This document shows positions 7,837-15,692 of a stretch of DNA of 64,000 bases, one piece after another. Origin of the DNA: Pseudomonas sp. Teo4. GTDB taxonomy: Bacteria > Pseudomonadota > Gammaproteobacteria > Pseudomonadales > Pseudomonadaceae. Numbering within the stretch: the stretch's first letter is position 1; each line of letters opens with the position of its first letter. The stretch lies in assembly GCF_034387475.1 (NCBI RefSeq), contig NZ_JAXCIL010000001.1:434001-498000 (forward strand), written 5' to 3'. Made by a program: the position numbers and the translations under genes. The notes under the pieces are model-generated. The model did no database searches. It was not told the DNA's origin and saw only the letters and a program-made list of their open reading frames with translations.

Positions 7837-8961
7837 ATGAGCCAGCAACCGATCAAGTTCGCCTACTGGGTCCCCAACGTCAGCGGTGGCCTGGTGGTCA
7901 GTACCATCGAGCAGCGCACCAGCTGGGACATCGACTACAACCGCAAGCTGGCGCAAATCGCTGAACGCTCGGGTTTCGACTACGCGCTGTCGCAAATCCG
8001 CTTCACCGCAGGCTATGGCGCCGACAATCAGCATGAGTCGGTCACCATCAGCCACGCCCTGCTGGCCGCCACCGAGAAGCTCAAGGTCATCGCCGCGATC
8101 CTGCCCGGGCCGTGGAACCCGGCGCTGGCGGCCAAGCAACTGGCCAGCATCGACCAGTTCACCAATGGCCGCATCGCCATCAACGTGGTCTCCGGCTGGT
8201 TCAAGGGCGAATTCCACGCCATCGGCGAGCCGTGGCTGGACCATGACGAGCGTTATCGCCGTTCCGAGGAGTTCATTCGCGCTCTGAAGGGCATCTGGAC
8301 CGAAGACAACTTCACCTTCAACGGCGATTTCTATCGCTTTCGCAACTACAACCTCAAACCCAAACCGTTGCAGCAACCGCACCCGGAAATCTTCCAGGGT
8401 GGCAGCTCGCGGGCTGCACGGGACATGGCCGCGCGGGTGTCGGACTGGTACTTCACAAACGGCAACACAGTCGAGGGCATCAAGGCCCAGGTCGACGACA
8501 TCCGGGCCAAGGCCGCTGCCAACGGGCACTCGGTGAAGGTTGGCGTGAATGCCTTCATCATTGCTCGCGACACCGAAGAGGAAGCCCGCGCGGTGCTGCA
8601 GGAGATCATCGACAAGGCCAACCCGGAAGCGGTCAACGCATTCGGCCATGAGGTCAAGCATGCCGGTGCCGCCAGCCCGGAAGGCGAGGGCAACTGGGCC
8701 AAGTCCAGCTTCGAGGACCTGGTGCAGTACAACGATGGCTTCAAGACCAACCTGATCGGCACCCCACGTCAGATTGCCGAGCGGATCGTGGCGCTGAAAG
8801 CGGTAGGGGTCGACTTGATCCTGTCCGGGTTCCTGCATTTCCAGGAGGAAGTGGCGTACTTCGGCGAGCATGTGCTGCCACTGGTGCGCGAACTGGAGGC
8901 GCAGGCTGCCAAGAGTGCTGTTGCAGTTGCTGACACAGAAGCCGAAGTCGCGATTGCATGA
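7837..8961 (+). CDS. sfnG: FMNH2-dependent dimethylsulfone monooxygenase SfnG
   Basis: This 374-residue protein is a bacterial luciferase-fold (SsuD-like) flavin monooxygenase. The opening IKFAYWVPNVSGGLVVSTIEQ, the segment ERSGFDYALSQIRFTAGYG, and INVVSGWFKGEF are typical of SfnG. The enzyme converts dimethylsulfone to methanesulfinate using reduced flavin from a separate reductase, allowing use of organosulfur compounds as sulfur source. ATG at 7837 has AAGGAG at 7825-7830. The sigma-54 promoter upstream supports regulation by sulfur limitation through SfnR-type activation. It stands alone: no flavin reductase gene (sfnF) is beside it, and the next gene downstream belongs to an unrelated two-gene module. 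The last 20 residues (AVAVADTEAEVAIA) are a low-complexity tail. Confidence 0.93.
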   Translation: MSQQPIKFAYWVPNVSGGLVVSTIEQRTSWDIDYNRKLAQIAERSGFDYALSQIRFTAGYGADNQHESVTISHALLAATEKLKVIAAILPGPWNPALAAKQLASIDQFTNGRIAINVVSGWFKGEFHAIGEPWLDHDERYRRSEEFIRALKGIWTEDNFTFNGDFYRFRNYNLKPKPLQQPHPEIFQGGSSRAARDMAARVSDWYFTNGNTVEGIKAQVDDIRAKAAANGHSVKVGVNAFIIARDTEEEARAVLQEIIDKANPEAVNAFGHEVKHAGAASPEGEGNWAKSSFEDLVQYNDGFKTNLIGTPRQIAERIVALKAVGVDLILSGFLHFQEEVAYFGEHVLPLVRELEAQAAKSAVAVADTEAEVAIA

Positions 8962-9230
8962 AGGCTGCCACGGGCATGCCATGACGTTGTTCCCGCCAAA
9001 ACATCGGCCGTCGCCCACGCGGCGTGCCGATGCGCAAGACACATCCAGAAAAATCACGAAAGCGGCAGTTACAGTGCCGCCCGCCGTCTACCGCGCGATT
9101 CGCCCATAGTGCTCAAGTGTTCCGGATTCGAACGTTGCCGGGTCGAGATGCCGTTTGTCGTCTCGGCGTGGGAGAGGGTAGATTCGATCCGGGTTTTGTA
9201 CGATGATTTTCGTATCGACAGGGAAGCGCT

Positions 9231-9521
9231 ATGGAAATTGGCTTCAGGAAGGCCAGGCAAGCGGTAATCGCGGCACTTGAATCGGGAAGTTACCTCAACG
9301 TCTCCCGTGGTGATATCGAGGTGAAGAACCTGCTGGCCACGGGGGCGGTTTCAGCTGGCGAGGTTGCCGAAATTGTTCGCGCGTGCAACGGCACCCACCA
9401 CAGCAGCAGCGCGCATCATGCGCTCGACTCCCTCGAGGTCCACCTGCTCAAGCGGCACGGTTGGTACATCAAGTTCTTTTTCTTGGAGCCAGACACCTGG
9501 TTCATCAGCGTTCACCAGTGA
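9231..9521 (+). CDS. MqsR-like small protein, putative toxin of a two-gene module
   Basis: This 96-residue protein starts MEIGFRKARQAVIAALESGS and ends HGWYIKFFFLEPDTWFISVHQ. A helical N-terminal half, a conserved-looking central His/Ser-rich turn and a C-terminal pair of beta strands (WYIKFFF, TWFISVH) resemble the layout of the MqsR/RelE-type mRNA interferase MqsR, whose C-terminus also ends in '..YLK......ISFK'. The match is by pattern, not strong identity. The stop overlaps the next gene's GTG (GTGA), so the pair is translationally coupled, and that partner has an MqsA-like zinc-finger N-terminus. Gene order (toxin first) is as in mqsRA. Alternatively it is an uncharacterised small protein paired with a metal-binding partner. 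Confidence 0.5.
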   Translation: MEIGFRKARQAVIAALESGSYLNVSRGDIEVKNLLATGAVSAGEVAEIVRACNGTHHSSSAHHALDSLEVHLLKRHGWYIKFFFLEPDTWFISVHQ

Positions 9522-10165
9522 GTACCCAGATCATGAAGATCCTTTTCGAAGGCGATACCGGCAAGGCGCTTTGCGAACACTGCAAGGCCGTGGTGCCGAC
9601 GCACTATGTTCGCCGGGATGTGCCGTTCAGCGATGGCCAGGGCATGGCCAGGGACATCCTGGTGGGCGTGTGCGACCACTGCGACACGGTGGTTGCCATT
9701 CCCCCGCAGTCCACGCCCGCCATTGGCGAGGCGCGCAAGCAGCAGCTCAAGTCGATCGAGGCGCGGTTGCCGGCGGTTTACCTGGATGTTCTGGATGCAG
9801 CCATGCATGCGGTCAGTAGCGAGGCGGGCGCCAATCTGCGCAAGTTGTTCCTTGCCCACTATTTCCAGTTGCTGGTGCAGAGCAGCCAGAGCGAGCAGTT
9901 GAAACCGGCGCACGAGGCCTTCATCCGGGCACTGGATGAAGAACGAACGCGTCGTGGGCTGCTGCCGTCCAGTTCTACCCGGCGCTTGTCGATGAAGGTC
10001 AACCCGCACATGGCGCAAGACTTTCTGGCGCTGCAGCAGCAAACGCATTTGAATCAAACCGAGCTGCTCAAGTCGGTCATCGCACGGATCCAGCTCGATG
10101 TGCTGCAGACCAGGGACAGGGACGTGATCGATGCCCTGCAACGCCTCGCCCGGTTGGCTGTGTAG
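9518..10165 (+). CDS. Zinc-finger plus ribbon-helix-helix-like protein, putative MqsA-like antitoxin
   Basis: The N-terminus (about residues 6-55) carries two CxxC knuckles, CEHC and CDHC, separated by about 38 residues, as in the zinc domain of MqsA antitoxins. The C-terminal part RRLSMKVNPHMAQDFLALQQ followed by HLNQTELLKSVIARI looks like a beta strand plus two helices of a ribbon-helix-helix DNA-binding domain, rather than the HTH-XRE domain of classical MqsA. GTG at 9518 overlaps the stop of the upstream gene (GTGA); ATG at 9533 is an alternative start five codons later, and neither has a clear RBS. The protein is 215 residues, longer than classical MqsA (about 131). An autoregulating antitoxin is inferred. 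Confidence 0.5.
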   Translation: MSTQIMKILFEGDTGKALCEHCKAVVPTHYVRRDVPFSDGQGMARDILVGVCDHCDTVVAIPPQSTPAIGEARKQQLKSIEARLPAVYLDVLDAAMHAVSSEAGANLRKLFLAHYFQLLVQSSQSEQLKPAHEAFIRALDEERTRRGLLPSSSTRRLSMKVNPHMAQDFLALQQQTHLNQTELLKSVIARIQLDVLQTRDRDVIDALQRLARLAV

Positions 10166-10434
10166 CGGACACACGCATGGCGCTGAGGCCTGAACACACC
10201 GCCAATCCTTACGTCGGTTTCAGAATGCGCCTGGTCGCTCCCACGCACCCCTTTGGCCCTACAAGTGCCATGCTTGTTGGATGTCCATGAATCCAGTGCG
10301 CGCAGACGCACGGCCATGGGCAAGGAGGCTGCCGACAACCACGCAACCGTGACGTGGCCGGTGCGCCGCAGCAGAACACGCCGGGCACTTGCCACTACAA
10401 CAAAAGGCGGGCCCGTGATGCAGAGGTCCGCTGT

Positions 10435-10917
10435 ATGCCTGATGAATTGTTTGACCTGCCCTCGATCCACAGCATCCTGGCGCGCGAGAAGGATAACCCT
10501 GGCGCGCTGTTACCGATTCTTCACGCCATCCAGGACAGCATCGGCCATGTGCCCGATGACGCCGTCCCGGACATCGCCCATGCCCTGAACCTCAGTTTGG
10601 CCGAGGTGCGCGGGGTCATCAGCTTCTACCACGACTTCCGTACCTCGCCACCTGCCCGGCACACCCTGCGCCTGTGCCGCGCCGAGTCGTGCCAGAGCCG
10701 TGGCGCTGAAGCCTTGGCCGCGCAACTGCGCGAGCAACTGGCGCTGGACGATCACGGCACCAGTGCTGACGGTGCCATCAGCCTGCGCCCGGTTTATTGC
10801 CTGGGCGCCTGCGCCTGTTCACCCGCCCTGGAGCTGGACGGCCGGCTGCACGCGCGTCTGACCCCGGAGCGGCTGCGGGCATTGGTGGACGGTTGCCTGG
10901 AGGTAAAAGCATGCTGA
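10435..10917 (+). CDS. fdsG: NAD-dependent formate dehydrogenase gamma subunit (NuoE-like)
   Basis: This 160-residue protein is homologous to NuoE/HoxE: a helical N-terminal half with LLPILHAIQDSIGHVP and VRGVISFYHDF, then a thioredoxin-like [2Fe-2S] domain with ligands in RLCRAESCQSRG and PVYCLGACACSPA. It passes electrons within the soluble molybdenum formate dehydrogenase that couples formate oxidation to NAD+ reduction. ATG at 10435 is preceded by AGAGG at 10422-10426. The gene starts a run of four coupled genes, fdsGBAD; its stop overlaps the next ATG by a few bases. No formate-specific regulator is adjacent in the window. Confidence 0.92.
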   Translation: MPDELFDLPSIHSILAREKDNPGALLPILHAIQDSIGHVPDDAVPDIAHALNLSLAEVRGVISFYHDFRTSPPARHTLRLCRAESCQSRGAEALAAQLREQLALDDHGTSADGAISLRPVYCLGACACSPALELDGRLHARLTPERLRALVDGCLEVKAC

Positions 10918-12470
10918 AGCTGTTCATCCCCTGCGACTCGGTCGCCTGCGCGGTAGGTGCCGACCAGGTCGCCGATGCCTTGGTGCACGAAGCCGAGCGT
11001 CGCCAATTGCCGCTGCAGATCCAGCGCACCAGTTCACGTGGCCTCTACTGGCTCGAGCCGCTGGTGGAGTGTGAGCACCCGCAAGGGCGCCAGGGCTTCG
11101 GCCCGGTCACCCCGGAAGACGTGCCTGCGCTGCTCGATGCCTTGGCCGGCGAGCCAGGTGGCCACTCGCTGGCCCTGGGCCCGGTCGAGGACATCCCCTA
11201 CCTGAAAAGCCAGCAACGCCTGCTGTTCGCTCGCGCTGGCATCACCCGGCCGCTGTCGCTGGATGACTACCGCGCCCACGGTGGCTTCGAGGGCCTGAAC
11301 AAGGCCGTGACGATGGGCGGTGCCGAGGTGGTCGCCAGTGTGCTCGATTCCGGCTTGCGCGGACGTGGCGGCGCGGCGTTTCCGGCGGGTATCAAGTGGC
11401 GCACCGTGCGGGAGGCCGGGGCAGGGCAGAAGTATGTGGTATGCAACGCCGATGAAGGCGACTCCGGTACCTTTGCCGACCGTATGTTGATGGAGGGCGA
11501 CCCGTTCCTGCTGATCGAAGGCATGGTCATCGCCGGCCTGGCGGTGGGCGCCAGCAAGGGTTACATCTATGTGCGCTCGGAGTATCCGGACGCCATCGCC
11601 GTGCTTGACCAGGCTTTGCTCATCGCCCGTGCTGCGGGTTACCTGGGCAACGACATCGCCGGTAGCGGCCAGGCTTTCGATCTTGAGGTCCGAGTGGGGG
11701 CGGGGGCCTATATCTGCGGAGAGGAAACCGCCTTGCTCGAGTCCATCGAGGGCAAGCGCGGGATTGTCCGCGCCAAGCCACCGTTGCCTGCCCTGCAAGG
11801 TTTGTTTGGCTTGCCGACCCTGGTGCACAACGTGCTTACGCTGGCCTCGGTGCCGACCATTCTGGCCAAGGGGGCGGCGTTCTATCGCGACTTCGGCATG
11901 GGCCGTTCGCTGGGTACCATGCCGTTCCAGTTGGCGGGCAATATTCGTCATGGTGGATTGGTGGAGCGTGCCTTTGGCCTGACCCTGCGCGAACTGGTCG
12001 AAGGCTACGGCGGTGGTACCGCCAGCGGCCGACCGCTCAAGGCTGCTCAGGTGGGTGGGCCGCTTGGCGCCTGGGTGCCCCCCAGCCACTTCGACACACC
12101 GCTGGACTACGAAGCCTTCGCCGCCATGGGCGCGATGCTCGGCCACGGTGGTGTGGTGGTCGCTGACGACACCCTGAACATGGCCAGCATGGCGCGTTTC
12201 GCGCTGCAGTTCTGTGCCGAGGAGTCCTGCGGCAAATGCACCCCGTGCCGAATCGGTTCCACCCGTGGCATGGAGGTGGTGGACCGGCTGATCGCCACCA
12301 GCGATTTCACCGAACGCCATGAGCAGGCCCTGCTGCTGCGCGACCTGTGCGACACGATGCAGTACGGCTCGCTGTGCGCCATGGGCGGGATGACTGCCTA
12401 CCCAGTGGCCAGCGCACTCAAATACTTCCCCGCCGACTTCGGGTTGACCACCACGGAGGCCGCCCAATGA
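10911..12470 (+). CDS. fdsB: NAD-dependent formate dehydrogenase beta subunit (NuoF-like diaphorase)
   Basis: This 519-residue protein contains an N-terminal thioredoxin-like ferredoxin segment, then the NuoF core with the glycine-rich FMN/NAD site (GLRGRGGAAFPAGIKWRTV, ICGEETALLESIEGKRG) and the C-terminal [4Fe-4S] site ESCGKCTPCRIG. It takes electrons from the alpha/gamma subunits and reduces NAD+ at FMN. The start at 10911 (MLKLFIPCDSVACAVGADQV) overlaps the fdsG stop (ATGCTGA), and GGAGG lies at 10899-10903; longer frames read back into fdsG and are rejected. The stop overlaps the fdsA ATG by 4 bases. The enzyme is cytoplasmic. Confidence 0.93.
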   Translation: MLKLFIPCDSVACAVGADQVADALVHEAERRQLPLQIQRTSSRGLYWLEPLVECEHPQGRQGFGPVTPEDVPALLDALAGEPGGHSLALGPVEDIPYLKSQQRLLFARAGITRPLSLDDYRAHGGFEGLNKAVTMGGAEVVASVLDSGLRGRGGAAFPAGIKWRTVREAGAGQKYVVCNADEGDSGTFADRMLMEGDPFLLIEGMVIAGLAVGASKGYIYVRSEYPDAIAVLDQALLIARAAGYLGNDIAGSGQAFDLEVRVGAGAYICGEETALLESIEGKRGIVRAKPPLPALQGLFGLPTLVHNVLTLASVPTILAKGAAFYRDFGMGRSLGTMPFQLAGNIRHGGLVERAFGLTLRELVEGYGGGTASGRPLKAAQVGGPLGAWVPPSHFDTPLDYEAFAAMGAMLGHGGVVVADDTLNMASMARFALQFCAEESCGKCTPCRIGSTRGMEVVDRLIATSDFTERHEQALLLRDLCDTMQYGSLCAMGGMTAYPVASALKYFPADFGLTTTEAAQ

Positions 12471-15346
12471 TCAATTTCTTCGACCCTCAGACCGACCTTG
12501 GAACCCCAGCGCGGGAAAGCGATGTGCAGGTCAGCCTGACCATCGACGGCCGTGCGATCAGCGTGTCCGAAGGCACTTCCGTGATGCGTGCCGCTGCGTT
12601 GCTGGGCACCAGCATTCCCAAGCTCTGTGCCACCGACAGCCTGGAAGCCTTCGGCTCGTGCCGGCTGTGCATGGTGGAAATCGAAGGCATGCGCGGCTAC
12701 CCGGCGTCCTGCACCACACCGGTCAGTGAAGGCATGGTGGTGCATACCCAGACGTCTCGTCTGGCAGGCCTGCGCCGCAATGTGATGGAGCTGTATATCT
12801 CCGACCACCCGCTCGATTGCCTGACCTGTTCGGCCAATGGCAACTGCGAACTGCAAACCGTCGCAGGGCAGGTTGGCCTGCGCGAGGTGCGCTACGGCTA
12901 CGACGGTGCCAACCACCTGGCCGAGCAGAAAGATGTCTCCAACCCTTACTTCGATTACGAGCCCAGCAAATGCATCGTCTGCAGCCGTTGCGTGCGGGCG
13001 TGCGAGGACATTCAGGGCACCTTTGCGCTCACCATTATCGGGCGCGGTTTCGAGTCGCGGGTAGCGCCAGCGGGGGGCGACGACTTCCTCAGCTCCGAGT
13101 GCGTGTCCTGCGGCGCCTGTGTGCAGGCCTGCCCCACCGCCACCCTCAGCGAGAAGAGCGTGGTCCAGCTCGGCCAGCCTGAGCGGGCAGTCATCACCAC
13201 CTGCGCATACTGCGGCGTGGGTTGCTCGTTCCGCGCGGAAATGAAGGGCGACCAGCTGGTGCGCATGGTTCCGGACAAGAACGGCGGCGCCAACCACGGC
13301 CATGCCTGCGTCAAAGGCCGATTCGCCTGGGGCTACGCCACTCACCCCGACCGCATCACCAAGCCGATGATCCGCAAGCGCCTGGAAGACCCCTGGCAGG
13401 AAGTGAGCTGGGACGAGGCAGTCACCTATGCTGCCAGCGAGTTCCGCCGTATCCAGTTGAAGTACGGGCGTGACTCCATTGGCGGTATCACCTCCAGCCG
13501 CTGCACCAACGAAGAAGCCTATCTGGTGCAAAAACTGGTGCGTACCGCGTTCGGCAACAACAACGTCGACACCTGCGCACGGGTCTGTCATTCCCCGACT
13601 GGCTACGGGCTCAAGCAAACCCTCGGCGAATCGGCGGGCACCCAGAGTTTCGACTCGGTGATGCAGGCCGATGTGGTGCTGGTAATCGGTGCCAACCCCA
13701 CCGACGCCCACCCGGTGTTCGGCTCGCAGCTCAAGCGTCGCCTGCGCCAGGGCGCGCGTCTGATCGTCATCGACCCTCGGCGCATCGACCTGGTCGATTC
13801 GCCCCACGCCCGCGCCGACCTGCACCTGCAACTGCGGCCCGGCACCAACGTGGCCATGCTCAATGCCCTGGCCCACGTGATTGTCACCGAAGGGCTGTTG
13901 GCTCAGCGCTTCATCGACGCCCGCTGCGAGACCGTGGACTTTGCCCATTGGCGCGATTTCGTCAGCCTGCCAGACAACGCCCCCGAGGTGCTCGGCCCGG
14001 TATGCGGCGTACCTGCCGAGCAGATCCGCGCAGCGGCCCGGCTCTATGCAACCGGCGGCAACGCCGCGATCTACTATGGCCTTGGTGTCACGGAGCACAG
14101 CCAGGGCAGTACGGCGGTGATGGGCATCGCCAACCTGGCCATGGCCACCGGCAACATCGGCCGCGAAGGGGTGGGGGTGAACCCGCTGCGCGGGCAGAAC
14201 AACGTGCAGGGCTCTTGTGACATGGGCTCCTTCCCCCACGAGCTGCCGGGCTACCGGCATATCTCCAACGAGAGCGTGCGCGCCGAGTTCGAGCAGGCCT
14301 GGGGCGTGACCCTGCAGCCCGACCCAGGGCTGCGCATTCCCAACATGTTCGAGGCCGCGCTGGACGGCAGCTTCAAGGCGCTGTACTGCCAGGGTGAAGA
14401 CATCGCCCAGAGCGACCCCAACACCCAGCACGTCACTGCGGCCCTGCAAGCCATGGAGTGTGTGGTGGTGCAGGACATCTTCCTCAACGAAACGGCCAAG
14501 TTCGCCCATGTGTTTCTGCCGGGCAGTTCGTTCCTCGAGAAAGATGGCACGTTCACCAACGCCGAGCGGCGCATCTCGCGGGTACGCAAGGTGATGGAGC
14601 CACTGGCCGGCAAGGGCGACTGGGAGGCGACCGTGGCCTTGGCCAATGCCCTGGGCTACCCCATGAACTACCGCCACCCGTCCGAGATCATGGACGAGAT
14701 CGCCCGTCTTACGCCGAGCTTCCACCGCGTCAGCTACGCCGAGATCGACCGCCATGGCAGCCTGCAGTGGCCCTGCAACGACGCCGCGCCCGATGGCACG
14801 CCAACCATGCACATCGACCAGTTCGTGCGGGGCAAGGGGCGCTTCATGCTCACCGGTTATGTGCCCACCGACGAGAAGGTCAACAACCGCTACCCGCTGC
14901 TGTTGACCACCGGGCGCATCCTCAGCCAGTACAACGTCGGCGCCCAGACCCGGCGCACCGCTAACGTGGCCTGGCATGATGCCGACCGCCTGGAGATCCA
15001 CCCGACCGATGCCGAAAGCCGGGGCATCGGCGACGGAGACTGGGTTGGCATCGGCAGCCGTGCGGGGCAGACGGTGTTGCGTGCCAAGGTCAGTGCGCGG
15101 GTGGCGCCGGGGGTGGTCTACACCACCTTCCACTTCCCCGAGTCTGGCGCCAACGTGATCACCACCGACAACTCCGACTGGGCCACCAACTGCCCGGAGT
15201 ACAAGGTCACTGCAGTGGAGGTGGTGAAGGTGTTCCAGCCGTCGCAATGGCAGAAGCGTTATCAGGACTTCAGCGATGAACAGCGTCGTCTGCTCAAGGA
15301 GCGCCGCGCAGCGGAAAAAACGGAGAAAGCCGAGGTGCGCCGATGA
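12467..15346 (+). CDS. fdsA: NAD-dependent formate dehydrogenase alpha subunit (molybdenum, iron-sulfur)
   Basis: This 959-residue protein is a NuoG-like electron-transfer module fused to a molybdopterin oxidoreductase. In order: a [2Fe-2S] ferredoxin domain (CATDSLEAFGSCRLC), the His-Cys3 cluster region (HPLDCLTCSANGNCELQ), two [4Fe-4S] motifs (CIVCSRCVRACED and CVSCGACVQACPT), a further cluster (CAYCGVGCSF), then the bis-MGD catalytic domain and the C-terminal dinucleotide-binding domain. The molybdenum-ligating residue is Cys, followed by His, in ARVCHSPTGYG, so this is not a selenoprotein. The start at 12467 (MINFFDPQTDLG) overlaps the fdsB stop; GGAGG is at 12455-12459. It catalyses formate oxidation to CO2. 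Maturation needs FdhD-type and Moco factors encoded elsewhere. Confidence 0.95.
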   Translation: MINFFDPQTDLGTPARESDVQVSLTIDGRAISVSEGTSVMRAAALLGTSIPKLCATDSLEAFGSCRLCMVEIEGMRGYPASCTTPVSEGMVVHTQTSRLAGLRRNVMELYISDHPLDCLTCSANGNCELQTVAGQVGLREVRYGYDGANHLAEQKDVSNPYFDYEPSKCIVCSRCVRACEDIQGTFALTIIGRGFESRVAPAGGDDFLSSECVSCGACVQACPTATLSEKSVVQLGQPERAVITTCAYCGVGCSFRAEMKGDQLVRMVPDKNGGANHGHACVKGRFAWGYATHPDRITKPMIRKRLEDPWQEVSWDEAVTYAASEFRRIQLKYGRDSIGGITSSRCTNEEAYLVQKLVRTAFGNNNVDTCARVCHSPTGYGLKQTLGESAGTQSFDSVMQADVVLVIGANPTDAHPVFGSQLKRRLRQGARLIVIDPRRIDLVDSPHARADLHLQLRPGTNVAMLNALAHVIVTEGLLAQRFIDARCETVDFAHWRDFVSLPDNAPEVLGPVCGVPAEQIRAAARLYATGGNAAIYYGLGVTEHSQGSTAVMGIANLAMATGNIGREGVGVNPLRGQNNVQGSCDMGSFPHELPGYRHISNESVRAEFEQAWGVTLQPDPGLRIPNMFEAALDGSFKALYCQGEDIAQSDPNTQHVTAALQAMECVVVQDIFLNETAKFAHVFLPGSSFLEKDGTFTNAERRISRVRKVMEPLAGKGDWEATVALANALGYPMNYRHPSEIMDEIARLTPSFHRVSYAEIDRHGSLQWPCNDAAPDGTPTMHIDQFVRGKGRFMLTGYVPTDEKVNNRYPLLLTTGRILSQYNVGAQTRRTANVAWHDADRLEIHPTDAESRGIGDGDWVGIGSRAGQTVLRAKVSARVAPGVVYTTFHFPESGANVITTDNSDWATNCPEYKVTAVEVVKVFQPSQWQKRYQDFSDEQRRLLKERRAAEKTEKAEVRR

Positions 15347-15546
15347 GCAGTGAAAACCTGGTGAAGATGGCCAACCAGATTGCCCACTACTTCGACAGCG
15401 AGCCTGACCACGCCTTGGCGGTGAAAGGGGTGAAGCAGCATTTGCAGAGCTTCTGGACGCCGGCCATGCGACGGCAGCTGAGTGAGTGGAGCCAGGCCCA
15501 TGCGGGGGAGGGGCTCGACCCGAAAGTGCAGGAAGCCCTGGTTTAA
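15343..15546 (+). CDS. fdsD: Formate dehydrogenase delta subunit
   Basis: This 67-residue protein, MSSENLVKMANQIAHYFDSE, has the MANQIA.FF motif and the short length of FdsD subunits, which are associated with assembly and stability of the FdsGBA complex. The ATG overlaps the fdsA stop (ATGA). It is the last gene of the operon: a 12-bp inverted repeat follows at 15559-15594. Confidence 0.9.
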   Translation: MSSENLVKMANQIAHYFDSEPDHALAVKGVKQHLQSFWTPAMRRQLSEWSQAHAGEGLDPKVQEALV

Positions 15547-15558
15547 AGGGGCTGTTCG

Positions 15559-15594
15559 GGCCTCATCGCCACGACGAACTGCGGCGATGAGGCC
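15559..15594. terminator. Inverted repeat after fdsD
   Basis: GGCCTCATCGCC at 15559-15570 pairs perfectly with GGCGATGAGGCC at 15583-15594. The arms match the outer portion of the local REP repeats. There is no T-run, so it may be REP-related and may act as a boundary or weak terminator of the fds operon. Confidence 0.5.
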
Positions 15595-15692
15595 GGTGCA
15601 AACATGAAATGTCCGTCATGTTTTTCAGGCGATTCACGGGGTAATGCTACGCTCGCGAAAACACCCCCTTGGATTCATCACGGAAGCCCACC

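Noticed and set aside
11034..12467. Open frame of 477 codons on the minus strand
   Set aside because: It overlies fdsB and has no domain or RBS.
12398..15247. Open frame of 949 codons on the minus strand
   Set aside because: It is a mirror of the fdsA codons caused by high GC3 bias; the plus-strand frame has every metal-binding motif of FdsA.
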